Notes: generated from the letters alone by a model not told the origin. DNA of 31,942 nt from Bermanella sp047628755 (GCA_047628755.1 JBLHVV010000024.1:1-31942), one strand, 5' to 3'; counted from the stretch's first letter, positions 7,535 through 16,192 are shown. A program made the numbers and translations.

Positions 7535-8953
7535 ATGAAGTTACTGTTTACCGCCATATCCTTCCTTTTTAGTTTTTCGGCTAATGCATCAGAAACTAAC
7601 GCTGACCTACAAATTTTAGACTTAACCAGTAGCTGGGTAGGTATCACCGCCTTAATTATTTTTGGTTTAGCTTATGTAGTCGTTATTCTCGAAGAAAAAA
7701 TTCATATTAGAAAATCAAAACCCGTTTTACTAGCAGCAGGACTAATTTGGGTGATCATCGGCATCGCTTATTCTAGTGCTGGAATAGAACACTCCGTTGA
7801 GGTAAATATTCGCCATAACTTTTTAGAATATTCTGAATTATTCTTTTTTCTACTGGTTGCCATGACCTATATTGATGCAATGCTTGAGCGAGGTGTATTC
7901 GATGAACTAAGAGATAAGCTGGTTGCTAAAGGCTATAGCTACAAGAGTTTGTTTTGGATTACTGGTTTATTGGCATTTTTTATATCCCCAGTGGCAGACA
8001 ACCTAACAACGGCACTTATTATGTGTGCGGTAGTCATGACCGTGGGCAAAGACGAGCCCAAGTTTATTGCTTTAGCCTGTATTAATATCGTTGTTGCTGC
8101 AAATGCAGGGGGTGCATTCAGCCCGTTTGGTGACATTACTACCTTGATGGTTTGGCAAAAAGGCATACTAGGCTTTAGCGACTTCTTTGTATTGTTTATT
8201 CCTTCCCTAGTAAACTTTTTAGTACCTGCTTTTATTATGCAGTTTGCACTTCCTGCTGGGCAACCCTCAGCGCCCACCTCAGCTAATACAGTTAGCCTTA
8301 AAAAGGGTGGTTTAGTCATAACCGCTTTGTTTTTAACCACTATTATCACCGCGGTATGTGTTCATACTTTTTTACACATCCCTCCCGTGTTCGGAATGAT
8401 GCTGGGCCTAGCCTACTTAAAATTATATGGTTTTTACTTACGCCGAACAGCCGCTGTTCAAAATAAATTTTCAGACACCCCGCATAAAGACCCAAAACAT
8501 AAGTCAAACAGCAATAACGATGAATTTGATGTATTCGATCGAATTGCCCACGCAGAGTGGGATACCTTATTCTTTTTCTATGGCGTAATTATGGCCGTGG
8601 GTGGCTTGGGATTTATTGGTTATCTAAGTATGACATCCACTCTTATGTATGGTGAACTAGGCGCTACTAATGCTAATATTTTAGTGGGTCTTTTATCCGC
8701 CATTGTAGATAACATTCCAGTAATGTTTGCCGTATTGACCATGAACCCAGACATGCCTGAAGTCCAATGGTTACTAGTCACGCTAACCGCTGGTGTGGGT
8801 GGTAGCTTATTATCAATTGGATCGGCAGCGGGTGTTGCATTGATGGGACAAGCAAAAGGACATTATACCTTTTTCACCCATCTAAAATGGACACCCGTCA
8901 TTGCATTGGGTTATGCCGCAAGTATTTGGACTCACTTTTTAATTAACGGCTAA
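7535..8953 (+). CDS. nhaD: Na+/H+ antiporter NhaD
   Basis: A 472-residue inner-membrane antiporter that exports sodium (and lithium) in exchange for protons, usual in marine and salt-tolerant bacteria. An N-terminal signal-like segment (MKLLFTAISFLFSFSANA) is followed by about a dozen membrane segments. The NhaD/ion-transporter-superfamily marks are clear: EEKIHIRKSKPVLLAAGLIW, ISPVADNLTTALIMC, NAGGAFSPFGDITTLMVWQKG, then a charged cytoplasmic loop (about 305-340) and IVDNIPVMFAVLTMNP and GSLLSIGSAAGVALMGQ. An AGGGATC site precedes the ATG. It is close to family length and looks intact. The oxidoreductase gene that follows is 39 bases or more away and is probably unrelated in function. Confidence 0.95.
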   Translation: MKLLFTAISFLFSFSANASETNADLQILDLTSSWVGITALIIFGLAYVVVILEEKIHIRKSKPVLLAAGLIWVIIGIAYSSAGIEHSVEVNIRHNFLEYSELFFFLLVAMTYIDAMLERGVFDELRDKLVAKGYSYKSLFWITGLLAFFISPVADNLTTALIMCAVVMTVGKDEPKFIALACINIVVAANAGGAFSPFGDITTLMVWQKGILGFSDFFVLFIPSLVNFLVPAFIMQFALPAGQPSAPTSANTVSLKKGGLVITALFLTTIITAVCVHTFLHIPPVFGMMLGLAYLKLYGFYLRRTAAVQNKFSDTPHKDPKHKSNSNNDEFDVFDRIAHAEWDTLFFFYGVIMAVGGLGFIGYLSMTSTLMYGELGATNANILVGLLSAIVDNIPVMFAVLTMNPDMPEVQWLLVTLTAGVGGSLLSIGSAAGVALMGQAKGHYTFFTHLKWTPVIALGYAASIWTHFLING

Positions 8954-9007
8954 GCGGATAGTATAGGCAAGAATAAAGTAGCACTTAATCAAATGACGGA
9001 ACTTAAT

Positions 9008-10045
9008 ATGAAAGCAGTTGGATACTTAAAATCTTTACCTATTACCGATGTCGATTCGTTAGTTGATATAAATATACCCAAGCCTGCCGCCACCGGCCAT
9101 GACCTTTTGGTAAAAGTAAAAGCTATCGCGGTTAACCCTGTGGATTATAAAATTCGCCTGAAGATGTGCGCAGAAGGCAATGAACATAAAGTGATTGGTT
9201 GGGACGCGGTAGGCGAAGTAGTCGCCACCGGGGACACCGCAACACAATTTAATGTTGGCGACCAAGTTTATTATGCAGGAGCATTAATGCGTCAAGGCAG
9301 CAATGCTGAATATCAATTGGTTGATGAGCGTATTGTTGGTAAAAAGCCAGCGTCATTATCAAATGCAGAAGCGGCAGCGTTACCGTTAACCGCAATTACG
9401 GCATGGGAATTGTTATTCGAGCACTTTGCACTTAAACAACAATCTACTGAGTCCACTGAAAAGTCGGGGGAGGTTATTTTAGTAGTTGGTGCCGCTGGCG
9501 GTGTAGGGTCTATTCTTGTGCAGCTAGCGAAAGCCATTACTGGTGCCACAATTATTGCTACTGCTTCACGTGAACGCTCTAAAGCTTGGGTAAGTAAGCT
9601 AGGCGCCGATTATGTTATCGATCATAGCAAACCTTTTCAGACACAACTTGATACGTTAATTGAAAATGAGGGCATAGGGCAAGTTACTCATGTTGCAAGC
9701 TTAAATGGCTCTAGTGAATACTTTGATAGCTATATTGATTTACTTGTTCCATTTGGCAAAATTGCATTGATTGATGACCCAGGTCAAATTGATATCTCTA
9801 AAATTAAAATGAAAAGCTTGTCTTTTCACTGGGAATTCATGTTTGCTAGATCGATGTTTGATGCAAAAGATATTAGCGAGCAAAGCATTTTACTCAACCG
9901 AGTCAGTGAGCTGGTTGATCAGGGCCACATTCGAACAACCATAGGTAAGAATTTGGGCACTATTAATGCTGAGCACTTAAAATTAGCCCATGCTGAACTA
10001 GAGTCTGGAACGTCTATCGGTAAAATCGTCTTGGAAGGCTTTTAG
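9008..10045 (+). CDS. Zinc-type alcohol dehydrogenase-like oxidoreductase (MDR, quinone oxidoreductase-like)
   Basis: A medium-chain dehydrogenase/reductase of about 345 residues. The N-terminal GroES-like domain (MKAVGYLKSLPI... VNPVDYKIR... VIGWDAVGEVVATG) leads into a Rossmann domain with the NAD(P)H loop VVGAAGGVGSILVQLAKA near residue 160. The structural and catalytic zinc cysteines of true alcohol dehydrogenases are missing, so it belongs to the zinc-free quinone oxidoreductase side of the family. NADPH is the likely cofactor; the substrate is unknown, probably a quinone or reactive enone. An in-frame ATG at 8993 would add five residues, but ATG 9008 has GGA 8 nt upstream and matches the usual family start. 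It sits between nhaD and a peroxiredoxin gene. Confidence 0.88.
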   Translation: MKAVGYLKSLPITDVDSLVDINIPKPAATGHDLLVKVKAIAVNPVDYKIRLKMCAEGNEHKVIGWDAVGEVVATGDTATQFNVGDQVYYAGALMRQGSNAEYQLVDERIVGKKPASLSNAEAAALPLTAITAWELLFEHFALKQQSTESTEKSGEVILVVGAAGGVGSILVQLAKAITGATIIATASRERSKAWVSKLGADYVIDHSKPFQTQLDTLIENEGIGQVTHVASLNGSSEYFDSYIDLLVPFGKIALIDDPGQIDISKIKMKSLSFHWEFMFARSMFDAKDISEQSILLNRVSELVDQGHIRTTIGKNLGTINAEHLKLAHAELESGTSIGKIVLEGF

Positions 10046-10176
10046 CTGGCTAAATTTATGTTAAATGAAATGATCATTTACAATCTACAAAACATTGGCT
10101 TAATACGATTGACAACAAACCACTATTCACAGTTAATTGTCGGATACAATTTAATAAGCCAAACAAAGGAATACCC

Positions 10177-10653
10177 ATGATCAAAGTTAATGACACTTTA
10201 CCAGAAAGTAATTTACAGTATTTTGAAAACGGTGAAATGATCACAGCCTCAACAGCTGATTTATTCTCCGGGAAAAAAGTAGTGTTATTTGCTGTGCCAG
10301 GTGCGTTTACTCCTACTTGCTCTAACACTCACTTGCCAGGCTATGTGGTTAATGCCGACGCTTTTACTGAAAAAGGGGTGGACTTGATTATCTGCCTATC
10401 TGTTAATGATGCATTTGTTATGGATGCTTGGGGCAAGTCGCAAAATGCTGAACACATTGTGATGGCTGCAGATGGCAACGCCGATTTTAGCCAAAAACTG
10501 GGTTTGTTCGCTGACACCGGTGCATTTGGTGGAATCCGATCTCTTCGTTATGCCATGGTTGTAGACAACGGTGTGGTAACAACATTAAATGTTGAAGCTC
10601 CTAAGGAGTTTTTAGTAAGCGATGCCGAAACCATGATGAAAACGCTTAGCTAA
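10177..10653 (+). CDS. Peroxiredoxin, Prx5 type
   Basis: A 158-residue thioredoxin-fold peroxidase that reduces hydrogen peroxide and organic peroxides in the cytosol. The Prx5 signature PGAFTPTCSNTHLPGY places the peroxidatic cysteine at C48; a second cysteine lies at C73 (DLIICLSVND), as in many bacterial Prx5 proteins. The length is typical for the stand-alone form without a fused glutaredoxin domain. A ribosome site (AAAGGA) precedes the ATG. The gene appears monocistronic and is followed by an inverted repeat. Confidence 0.93.
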   Translation: MIKVNDTLPESNLQYFENGEMITASTADLFSGKKVVLFAVPGAFTPTCSNTHLPGYVVNADAFTEKGVDLIICLSVNDAFVMDAWGKSQNAEHIVMAADGNADFSQKLGLFADTGAFGGIRSLRYAMVVDNGVVTTLNVEAPKEFLVSDAETMMKTLS

Positions 10654-10657
10654 TTGC

Positions 10658-10694
10658 TGGCCAGTTTAAGCCAATAACACGCTAAAACTGGCCA
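10658..10694 (+). terminator. Inverted repeat after the peroxiredoxin gene, weak terminator candidate
   Basis: A perfect 10-bp stem (TGGCCAGTTT with AAACTGGCCA) surrounds a 17-base loop directly after the stop codon. No T-run follows, so intrinsic termination would be weak. It may instead protect the mRNA 3' end. Confidence 0.4.
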
Positions 10695-10860
10695 AATCTA
10701 AGCTATTTAAGACCCACTTAATGCAGCCATGAACACATCAATATGGCCCCAGACAAACACCCTGCTTAAAATATATAAACAGCTAAAAATTATAATCGAA
10801 CACGCAAGTTACAATCACAGAAGGTGAATAACGGCATAAGCAGTATAAGTGCATTAACTA

Positions 10861-10891
10861 TTGCTCTGTTCTATTGTTATTTCTGTATAAT
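10861..10891 (+). promoter_or_regulatory. Promoter of the beta-barrel protein gene
   Basis: A perfect -10 box TATAAT at 10886-10891 is preceded by TG, and TTGCTC at 10861-10866 is a fair -35 box at 19-bp spacing. Transcription would start near 10898, just before the ribosome site at 10913-10918. Confidence 0.55.
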
Positions 10892-10922
10892 GCTTTCAAC
10901 TTTATTATTTCAAGGAAGAACA

Positions 10923-11744
10923 ATGACGCATATAAGAACATTGGCATTACTCATGGCCGCTATAGTTGTAATGACTAATTCAGCTTTTGCACAGAATTTA
11001 CAAGATGTAGTCTACAAAAGAGATGGCTCAGTATTACGAGGAATATTGGTTGAGCAAGATTTCGAAAATGGCCGCTATAAAATACAATTAGAAGGAGGCA
11101 GTGTTTTTAGTGTTGATAAAGCTGACATTGAAAAAATAACGAAAGAAGTACACCACAATGCAGCCGTTAATATAAATATTGATAACAACCCAACAATTAA
11201 CCAGAATCCTGTCATCAAACAAGATGCGGATATCAGTCCAATGCTTAACAACACTCAGAAGACCCACTTCGACAATGTCTTTTATATTGGTGTAATGGGA
11301 AAATCAATAATGACTGAGGATGAGCAATTTGGTAAACATTATTCAGGACTAAATTTAGCATATCAAAAAAGTCTATCAAAGCATTTTACCATTTACAGCG
11401 CTTTAAATGTAGGTCGTTTAACTAGAATTACTTCTTTTGGATCTGAATTTGACCTTCCGGAAGGTGCTGATGCTGAAAAGTATAGATCGCTCGAAGTTGA
11501 CGCCCTATTTTCAACAAATAATTACCAAGGTTGGCAGTTTTACACGGGACTTGGTCTGTTTAAAGAAAAGTACTCACTGGGCGAAGATTGTGAAACGGTC
11601 ACCGGTACAAATCTAATTCTTGGCATGGGTTATAGCTGGAAGTCTCTTCAAGCGCAGCTCCGCGTAGCCATAAATAACAGTTCAGATTATCAAGATGACA
11701 TTAATGCTAGCTCTTCCGCATTACAACTAGGCTTTAACTTTTAA
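10923..11744 (+). CDS. Exported beta-barrel-like envelope protein, unknown
   Basis: A 273-residue protein starting at ATG 10923, chosen because AAGGAAG lies 5-6 nt upstream, a promoter sits at 10861-10891, and the product then begins with a clean signal peptide (MTHIRTLALLMAAIVVMTNSAFA). An upstream in-frame ATG at 10824 would add 33 residues that spoil the signal and start before the promoter. The mature N-terminus (LQDVVYKRDGSVLRGILVEQ ... GGSVFSVDKADIEKITKE) is a small all-beta module common in envelope proteins. After an Asn-rich linker (about 90-125) the sequence alternates in the manner of an 8-stranded barrel and ends in LQLGFNF, whose final aromatic residue fits the outer-membrane insertion signal. 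Followed after 14 bases by the RDD gene. Function unknown. Confidence 0.7.
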   Translation: MTHIRTLALLMAAIVVMTNSAFAQNLQDVVYKRDGSVLRGILVEQDFENGRYKIQLEGGSVFSVDKADIEKITKEVHHNAAVNINIDNNPTINQNPVIKQDADISPMLNNTQKTHFDNVFYIGVMGKSIMTEDEQFGKHYSGLNLAYQKSLSKHFTIYSALNVGRLTRITSFGSEFDLPEGADAEKYRSLEVDALFSTNNYQGWQFYTGLGLFKEKYSLGEDCETVTGTNLILGMGYSWKSLQAQLRVAINNSSDYQDDINASSSALQLGFNF

Positions 11745-11758
11745 TAGCTAACTTAAAA

Positions 11759-12223
11759 ATGAAAAAAAACCAAAAACAAAAACAAAAGGCTGCTGAAAGC
11801 CTCGTTGAAGTAAGTAATGCAAGCCCATTAGTAAGGCTAGCTGCCATGCTCTACGACGGCTTACTTATGCTGGCTATGTGGTTTGTAATAGCTGGGATTG
11901 CTGTGGCCATAAACGGCGGTGAACAAGTAAGCTCTAACAATCCATTTTTGCCCAGTATTATGTTTATTGTTTGGATTTGGTTTAACTTGCATTTTTGGCG
12001 TCGCGGTGGCCAAACTCTGGGAATGCGGTCTTGGCGTTTGCGAATATTAAGTACAACGGGTAAACCTCTCACTTACACTCAGTGTTTATTAAGACTAGCA
12101 ATGTCAGTTCCCTCTTTTGCGCTGTGTTACTTAGGTTATTTATGGATGTTAATTGATAAAGGCCACCTCACCTGGCATGACCGATACAGCGAAACACAAG
12201 TCATTCGCGAACCTAAAGAATAA
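11759..12223 (+). CDS. RDD family membrane protein
   Basis: A 154-residue inner-membrane protein with a basic Lys/Gln-rich N-terminus and the RDD pattern: PLVRLAAMLYDGLLML (Arg, then Asp in the first membrane segment), a second segment around SIMFIVWIWFNLHFW, the loop RRGGQTLGMRSWRLRI, and a last segment ending LIDKGHLTWHDRYSETQV. Family members are proposed to be small transporters or accessory proteins, and none of the local context decides between these. It begins 14 bases after the barrel gene without a clear ribosome site, so it may be translated by coupling. No terminator follows. Confidence 0.85.
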   Translation: MKKNQKQKQKAAESLVEVSNASPLVRLAAMLYDGLLMLAMWFVIAGIAVAINGGEQVSSNNPFLPSIMFIVWIWFNLHFWRRGGQTLGMRSWRLRILSTTGKPLTYTQCLLRLAMSVPSFALCYLGYLWMLIDKGHLTWHDRYSETQVIREPKE

Positions 12224-12494
12224 CAGCACACTATTGCACACTAACTTGTATGCGGGGTGTCATCACTGGGATTTAAAACCTCACAGCTGCCGCGCACCAC
12301 AATTGGGCGTAGAAAAGATCTAAAGACCCAAAATAGAGCATGACTACGCACCTACATGGCTTTATAGCCAGCAATAGCCGTTTATAAGGCAATTTAAAAC
12401 TGGCACTCAACTTGCTTACTAATAAAAAGAGGGTAATCTTGGCATTAGCCAAACTTAGGTGAGAAATCACAAGCCTGACACAATTTGCAATAGC
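12224..12494. other. Long intergenic stretch before the guanidine riboswitch
   Basis: No gene or strong hairpin was found here. It should contain the operon promoter. CTGACA at 12475-12480 is a fair -35 box, but no good -10 box lies at normal spacing, so no promoter is called. Confidence 0.4.
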
Positions 12495-12597
12495 ATAGCT
12501 AGGGTTCCGACTTTTAAAAAGTGACTGGACCGAGAGCTATCGACCTTTCCTGATATTCTCAGTGTAAGGTTACACGGCGGGATAAAAGCCCGGGAGA
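12495..12597 (+). ncRNA. Guanidine-I riboswitch (ykkC class)
   Basis: The conserved core blocks of the ykkC/guanidine-I aptamer appear in order: CTAGGGTTCCG (12499-12509), a short hairpin, ACTGGACCGAGAG (12524-12536), a variable hairpin, then ACACGGCGGGATAAAAGCCC and GGGAGA (12572-12597). ATAGCT (12495-12500) pairs perfectly with AGCTAT (12535-12540) to close the first helix. This class binds free guanidinium and turns genes on. It lies 58 bases before the ABC binding-protein gene. No U-tract follows the aptamer, so control is probably at translation. Confidence 0.95.
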
Positions 12598-12655
12598 ATC
12601 AAATGGCGAAAGCCAAGATTACTCGTGTGTAACCATAAATCACTGGGAGAACCCA
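12598..12655 (+). promoter_or_regulatory. Expression platform of the guanidine-I riboswitch
   Basis: A GNRA-capped hairpin (TGGC-GAAA-GCCA, 12604-12615) sits inside a longer helix. GTGTAACC (12627-12634) can pair with GGTTACAC (12568-12575) of the aptamer, which can instead form a local hairpin with GTGTA (12562-12566). The ribosome site GGGAG lies at 12645-12649, 6 nt before the ATG. These pairings are read by eye and not folded. Confidence 0.5.
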
Positions 12656-13705
12656 ATGAAAACTTTTACTACTAGCGTTCTATTAAGCGCGTCTCTAGCT
12701 TTTGGTGCATTAGCTGCACCTGCCGTTCAAGCCAAACAAGACTTTAAAGTCTGCTGGTCAATCTATGTAGGCTGGATGCCTTGGGATTACGGTCAGCAGT
12801 CTGGCATCGTAAAAAAATGGGCTGACAAATACGACATCAATATTGATGTGGTTCAATTCAATGATTATGTTGAATCCATGAACCAATACACGGCTGGCGA
12901 ATTCGACGCTTGTACCATGGCCAACGTAGACGCTCTGACTATTCCTGCTGCTGGTGGGGTGGATTCAACCGCGCTTATCGTTGGTGATTTCTCTAACGGT
13001 AACGACGCTGTTATTCTTAAAGATGGAACATCTCTAAAAGATATTAAAGGCCAAAATATTAACTTGGTAGAATTAAGTGTGTCTCATTATTTACTGGCTC
13101 GTGGGTTAGAAAGTGTTGGTCTATCTGAACGAGACGTAAAAGTGGTTAACACTTCTGATGCTGATTTAGTGGCTGCATTTACCACTAAAGGCGTGACGGC
13201 TGTTGCCACATGGAACCCTTTGGTTAGTGAAATTTTAAAAATGCCAAAAGCTACTAACGTATTTGATAGCTCTAAAATTCCTGGTGAAATCATTGATACC
13301 TTGATCGTAAATACTAAAACTTTAGAAGAGAATCCTAAATTGGGTAAAGCATTGGTCGGTGCTTGGTATGAAATTATGACTGAAATGGAAAAAAGTGCAG
13401 CGGTTCGTGAACAAATGGGCATTGCCTCAGGTACCGATCTAGCTGGCTTTGAAGCACAACTTGCTTCTACCAAGATGTTTTATAATCCAGCTGATGCGGT
13501 TAAGTTTGTAAAAAGTGATGATCTTAAAGCCACTATGCAATATGTTGCTGAGTTCTCTTTTGAACACGGTCTACTAGGCGATGGCGCGCCTAACGCAGGT
13601 GTCATTGGTATCGAAACCCCAGCCGGTATCTTCGGTGATAAAGACAATGTGAAATTACGTTTTGATGCGACCTACATGGAAATGGCTGCAGAAGGCAAAC
13701 TGTAA
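12656..13705 (+). CDS. ABC transporter substrate-binding protein, guanidine operon
   Basis: A 349-residue periplasmic binding protein with a signal peptide (MKTFTTSVLLSASLAFGALA...AVQA) and a NMT1/SsuA/NrtA-like fold. Segments typical of the binding proteins found beside urea carboxylase genes are present: VCWSIYVGWMPWDYGQQSGI, FNDYVESMNQYTAGEFDACTMANVDAL and AVATWNPLVSEI. It is the first gene behind the guanidine-I riboswitch and probably captures guanidine or a guanidino compound. The alternative ligand, urea, is the older label for this family and cannot be excluded from sequence. The permease gene begins about 95 bases later, a gap that lets the binding protein be made in excess. Confidence 0.9.
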   Translation: MKTFTTSVLLSASLAFGALAAPAVQAKQDFKVCWSIYVGWMPWDYGQQSGIVKKWADKYDINIDVVQFNDYVESMNQYTAGEFDACTMANVDALTIPAAGGVDSTALIVGDFSNGNDAVILKDGTSLKDIKGQNINLVELSVSHYLLARGLESVGLSERDVKVVNTSDADLVAAFTTKGVTAVATWNPLVSEILKMPKATNVFDSSKIPGEIIDTLIVNTKTLEENPKLGKALVGAWYEIMTEMEKSAAVREQMGIASGTDLAGFEAQLASTKMFYNPADAVKFVKSDDLKATMQYVAEFSFEHGLLGDGAPNAGVIGIETPAGIFGDKDNVKLRFDATYMEMAAEGKL

Positions 13706-13800
13706 TTTAACATTTGAAAAGTATCAAAATATATACCACAAGGAAGTGGTTTATATTTTCAAACTTAATCTTTTAAAGCCTATTGATTTGCGAGCACGCC

Positions 13801-14616
13801 ATGAAACGTTGGATTAACATAAAACCCTCAAAGCCTCTGGCGATTGCATTGGGTATTATTCCATTCTTCTTATTGATGATTTTATATCAAGTAGGCTCAA
13901 ACGCCCGCAAAGCCGAAAACCCACAAGATAAGCTATTGCCCAGCGTAAGCCAATTTCAAGCGGCTATAGATCGGTTAGCGTTTAACCCGAGTAAACGCAC
14001 TGGCGAATACGTATTTTGGCAAGACACAGCAAGCAGTTTAAAACGATTATTAACAGGGGTTGCCTGTGCGGCCTTTATTGGATTAATCATAGGATTAATC
14101 ACTGGAGCCATTCCATTAATTGGCGCGAATTTAAATCCGGTCATTACCGCAATATCATTGATACCGCCCATGGCCGTTTTACCCCTTATATTTATCGTAT
14201 TTGGACTGGGGGAATTATCTAAAGTTATGTTAATTATTATTGGTATCACTCCATTTTTGATTCGAGACTTGTATCAGCGAACCAAAGAAATTCCATCAGA
14301 GCAATTAGTAAAAGCACAAACATTAGGCGCTAATTCGTTCCAACTAATTAGCCGAGTATTATTGCCACAAGTATTACCAAGGTTAATAGATGCATTGCGT
14401 TTAAGCCTAGGATCAGCTTGGTTATTCTTAATTGCAGCTGAAGCTATTGCAGCCACCGATGGATTAGGCTATCGAATATTTTTAGTGCGCCGTTATTTGT
14501 CCATGGACATTATTTTACCATACGTTGCATGGATTACATTTTTAGCATTTTTATTAGATTGGTCATTGGCTAAAACCAGTAAAAAAATATTCCCTTGGTA
14601 TCACGCAGCGAAGTAG
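13801..14616 (+). CDS. ABC transporter permease, guanidine operon
   Basis: A 271-residue inner-membrane permease with a first membrane segment at about 15-35 and five or so more from residue 80 onward. The EAA-type contact loop that engages the ATPase is visible as EQLVKAQTLGANSFQLISRVLLPQVLPRL (two halves, about 165-195), ahead of SLGSAWLFLIAAEAIAATDGLGY, which is typical of the SsuC/TauC/NrtB group. An in-frame TTG at 13783 could add six residues, but ATG 13801 gives the usual basic start MKRWINI. The ribosome site is weak (GCGAG). It ends 8 bases before the ATPase ATG. Confidence 0.9.
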   Translation: MKRWINIKPSKPLAIALGIIPFFLLMILYQVGSNARKAENPQDKLLPSVSQFQAAIDRLAFNPSKRTGEYVFWQDTASSLKRLLTGVACAAFIGLIIGLITGAIPLIGANLNPVITAISLIPPMAVLPLIFIVFGLGELSKVMLIIIGITPFLIRDLYQRTKEIPSEQLVKAQTLGANSFQLISRVLLPQVLPRLIDALRLSLGSAWLFLIAAEAIAATDGLGYRIFLVRRYLSMDIILPYVAWITFLAFLLDWSLAKTSKKIFPWYHAAK

Positions 14617-14624
14617 GAGTCATT

Positions 14625-15416
14625 ATGGAAACTGAAAAGAATCAAATTGAATTTCGCCATGTAGAAAAATCCTATGGTGACAACTTAGTATTAGAGAATA
14701 TTAACTGTGAAGTTAAAAAGGGTGAATTCATAACCATGGTGGGAACATCTGGCTGCGGTAAAAGTACCTTTTTAAAAATGTTACTGGGTATCGAAACTCA
14801 TACCAAGGGAGCCGTATTATTAGATGGTGAACCCATAGTAGATGAGCCCAGTCCTGATCGCGGCATTGTATTTCAAAAATACTCTGTATTCCCTCACTTA
14901 ACTGTGCAAGAAAATGTTGCCATTGCAAAAGAATTTGAAAAAAGCCCCATCATTGGACGATTATTTGGCCCATCACGCAAGCGGGCTTTAGATCAAGCCG
15001 ATGAATGGCTAGACGCCGTAGGATTATTAACAGCAAAAGACAAGTACCCCCATGAACTTTCTGGTGGTATGCAACAGCGCCTGGCCATTGCTCAAGCGTT
15101 AATTAAACATCCAAAAATACTATTACTAGATGAACCTTTCGGGGCACTGGATCCAGGGATACGCAAAGACATGCATAAGCTAGTGTTAGAACTTTGGAAA
15201 AAATATCAGCTTACCGTTTTTATGGTGACTCATGATTTAAACGAAGGGTTTTATTTAGGCACTCGTTTATGGGTATTCGATAAAACAAGACATGACCTCC
15301 ACGCACCAAATCGATATGGCAGCACTATTACCTTTGATTTGCCAGTGGGACAAACCGATAAAGAAAGTTTACAAAAAATTGAAAGGTCATTTACGCCTGA
15401 ACTAAAAATAGCGTAA
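14625..15416 (+). CDS. ABC transporter ATP-binding protein, guanidine operon
   Basis: A 263-residue ATPase with Walker A GTSGCGKST (40-48), Q-loop Q84, signature LSGGMQQ (145-151), Walker B ILLLDEP (165-171) and the switch histidine H203. It belongs to the NrtD/SsuB/TauB type and energises import by the permease encoded just upstream. ATG 14625 was chosen because TAGGAG lies 5-8 nt before it; an earlier in-frame ATG at 14595 falls within the permease coding region and has no ribosome site. The stop codon overlaps an ATG at 15416 by one base, but the next gene probably starts at 15428. Confidence 0.92.
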   Translation: METEKNQIEFRHVEKSYGDNLVLENINCEVKKGEFITMVGTSGCGKSTFLKMLLGIETHTKGAVLLDGEPIVDEPSPDRGIVFQKYSVFPHLTVQENVAIAKEFEKSPIIGRLFGPSRKRALDQADEWLDAVGLLTAKDKYPHELSGGMQQRLAIAQALIKHPKILLLDEPFGALDPGIRKDMHKLVLELWKKYQLTVFMVTHDLNEGFYLGTRLWVFDKTRHDLHAPNRYGSTITFDLPVGQTDKESLQKIERSFTPELKIA

Positions 15417-15427
15417 TGAGGAGCCCC

Positions 15428-16192
15428 ATGAGCACAGTAAATAGCAGTACAAATACACATGCCGTATTAGACAGCATCAAACAGGATAAGGTTTACCAGA
15501 CCACTATCCCAGGTGCCAGTCATTGGTCCACTATTATCCGCAAAGGCACTCAACTTAGCCTTAAAGATATAGAAGGGGGTGCCAACGTGGGGATGTTGTT
15601 TTTTAACCCTTCTCAATTAACTGAAAAATATAACGCCCCTGATACGTTAAAATGCCAGCACACATTTAAGTTGACCACGGGCCATTGCCTTTATAGCGAA
15701 ATGGGACGAATTTTTTGCTCTATAACCGCAGATGATTTTGGCTGGCATGAAACCATGTGTGGCACTTCCCATTCTGAACATATTTTAGAGCAATGGGGTC
15801 CACGTGATTATCAAAGTGACCGAAATAAATGGAAACAAAATGGCTTTGATGCTTTTTTAGTTGAACTGGCTAAGTACGATATGTTTAAACAAGACCTTTG
15901 TTCAAATGTAAATTGGTTTAGTGAAGTTTCGGCTGACGCTGAGGGTAAGCTAGCGCTGACCCGGACAAGCAAAGCCGGTGACGAAGTGGTTTTACGTTTT
16001 GAAATGGATACCTTAGTGGTATTGCATACCTGTCCTCATCCATTAAGTTCCGCAGGCGAATATCCTAATAAGCCTGTTTCAATGACCTTATCTCAAGCCG
16101 AAGCAATGGCACAAGATGATGAATGTTTGAATCATTGCGATGAAAACCGTCGTGGCTTTGAAAATAATGCTTTATACCATTTTGGTTTGTAA
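15428..16192 (+). CDS. cgdA: DUF1989 protein, carboxyguanidine deiminase subunit (urea amidolyase-associated protein UAAP1)
   Basis: A 254-residue cytosolic protein of the DUF1989 family, historically named urea carboxylase-associated protein. In work on related operons the two DUF1989 proteins together convert carboxyguanidine, the product of guanidine carboxylase, to allophanate and ammonia. Family marks are GASHWSTIIRKGTQLSLKDIEGG, GANVGMLFFNP, RIFCSITADDFGWHETMCGT and LCSNVNWFSEV; the Cys and His residues around ETMCGTSHSEH are candidate metal or catalytic residues. ATG 15428 was preferred over 15416 because GAGGAG at 15418-15423 fits it. Assignment of the A letter to this subunit is from gene order and is not certain. 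The partner gene follows after 9 bases. Confidence 0.85.
   Translation: MSTVNSSTNTHAVLDSIKQDKVYQTTIPGASHWSTIIRKGTQLSLKDIEGGANVGMLFFNPSQLTEKYNAPDTLKCQHTFKLTTGHCLYSEMGRIFCSITADDFGWHETMCGTSHSEHILEQWGPRDYQSDRNKWKQNGFDAFLVELAKYDMFKQDLCSNVNWFSEVSADAEGKLALTRTSKAGDEVVLRFEMDTLVVLHTCPHPLSSAGEYPNKPVSMTLSQAEAMAQDDECLNHCDENRRGFENNALYHFGL

Noticed and set aside
7939..8349. Minus-strand 136-codon frame inside nhaD
   Set aside because: It is a shadow of a confidently identified membrane protein gene and has no ribosome site or own motif.
12273..12470. Minus-strand 65-codon frame before the riboswitch
   Set aside because: No ribosome site, no family features, and it lies in the expected promoter and leader region of the guanidine operon.
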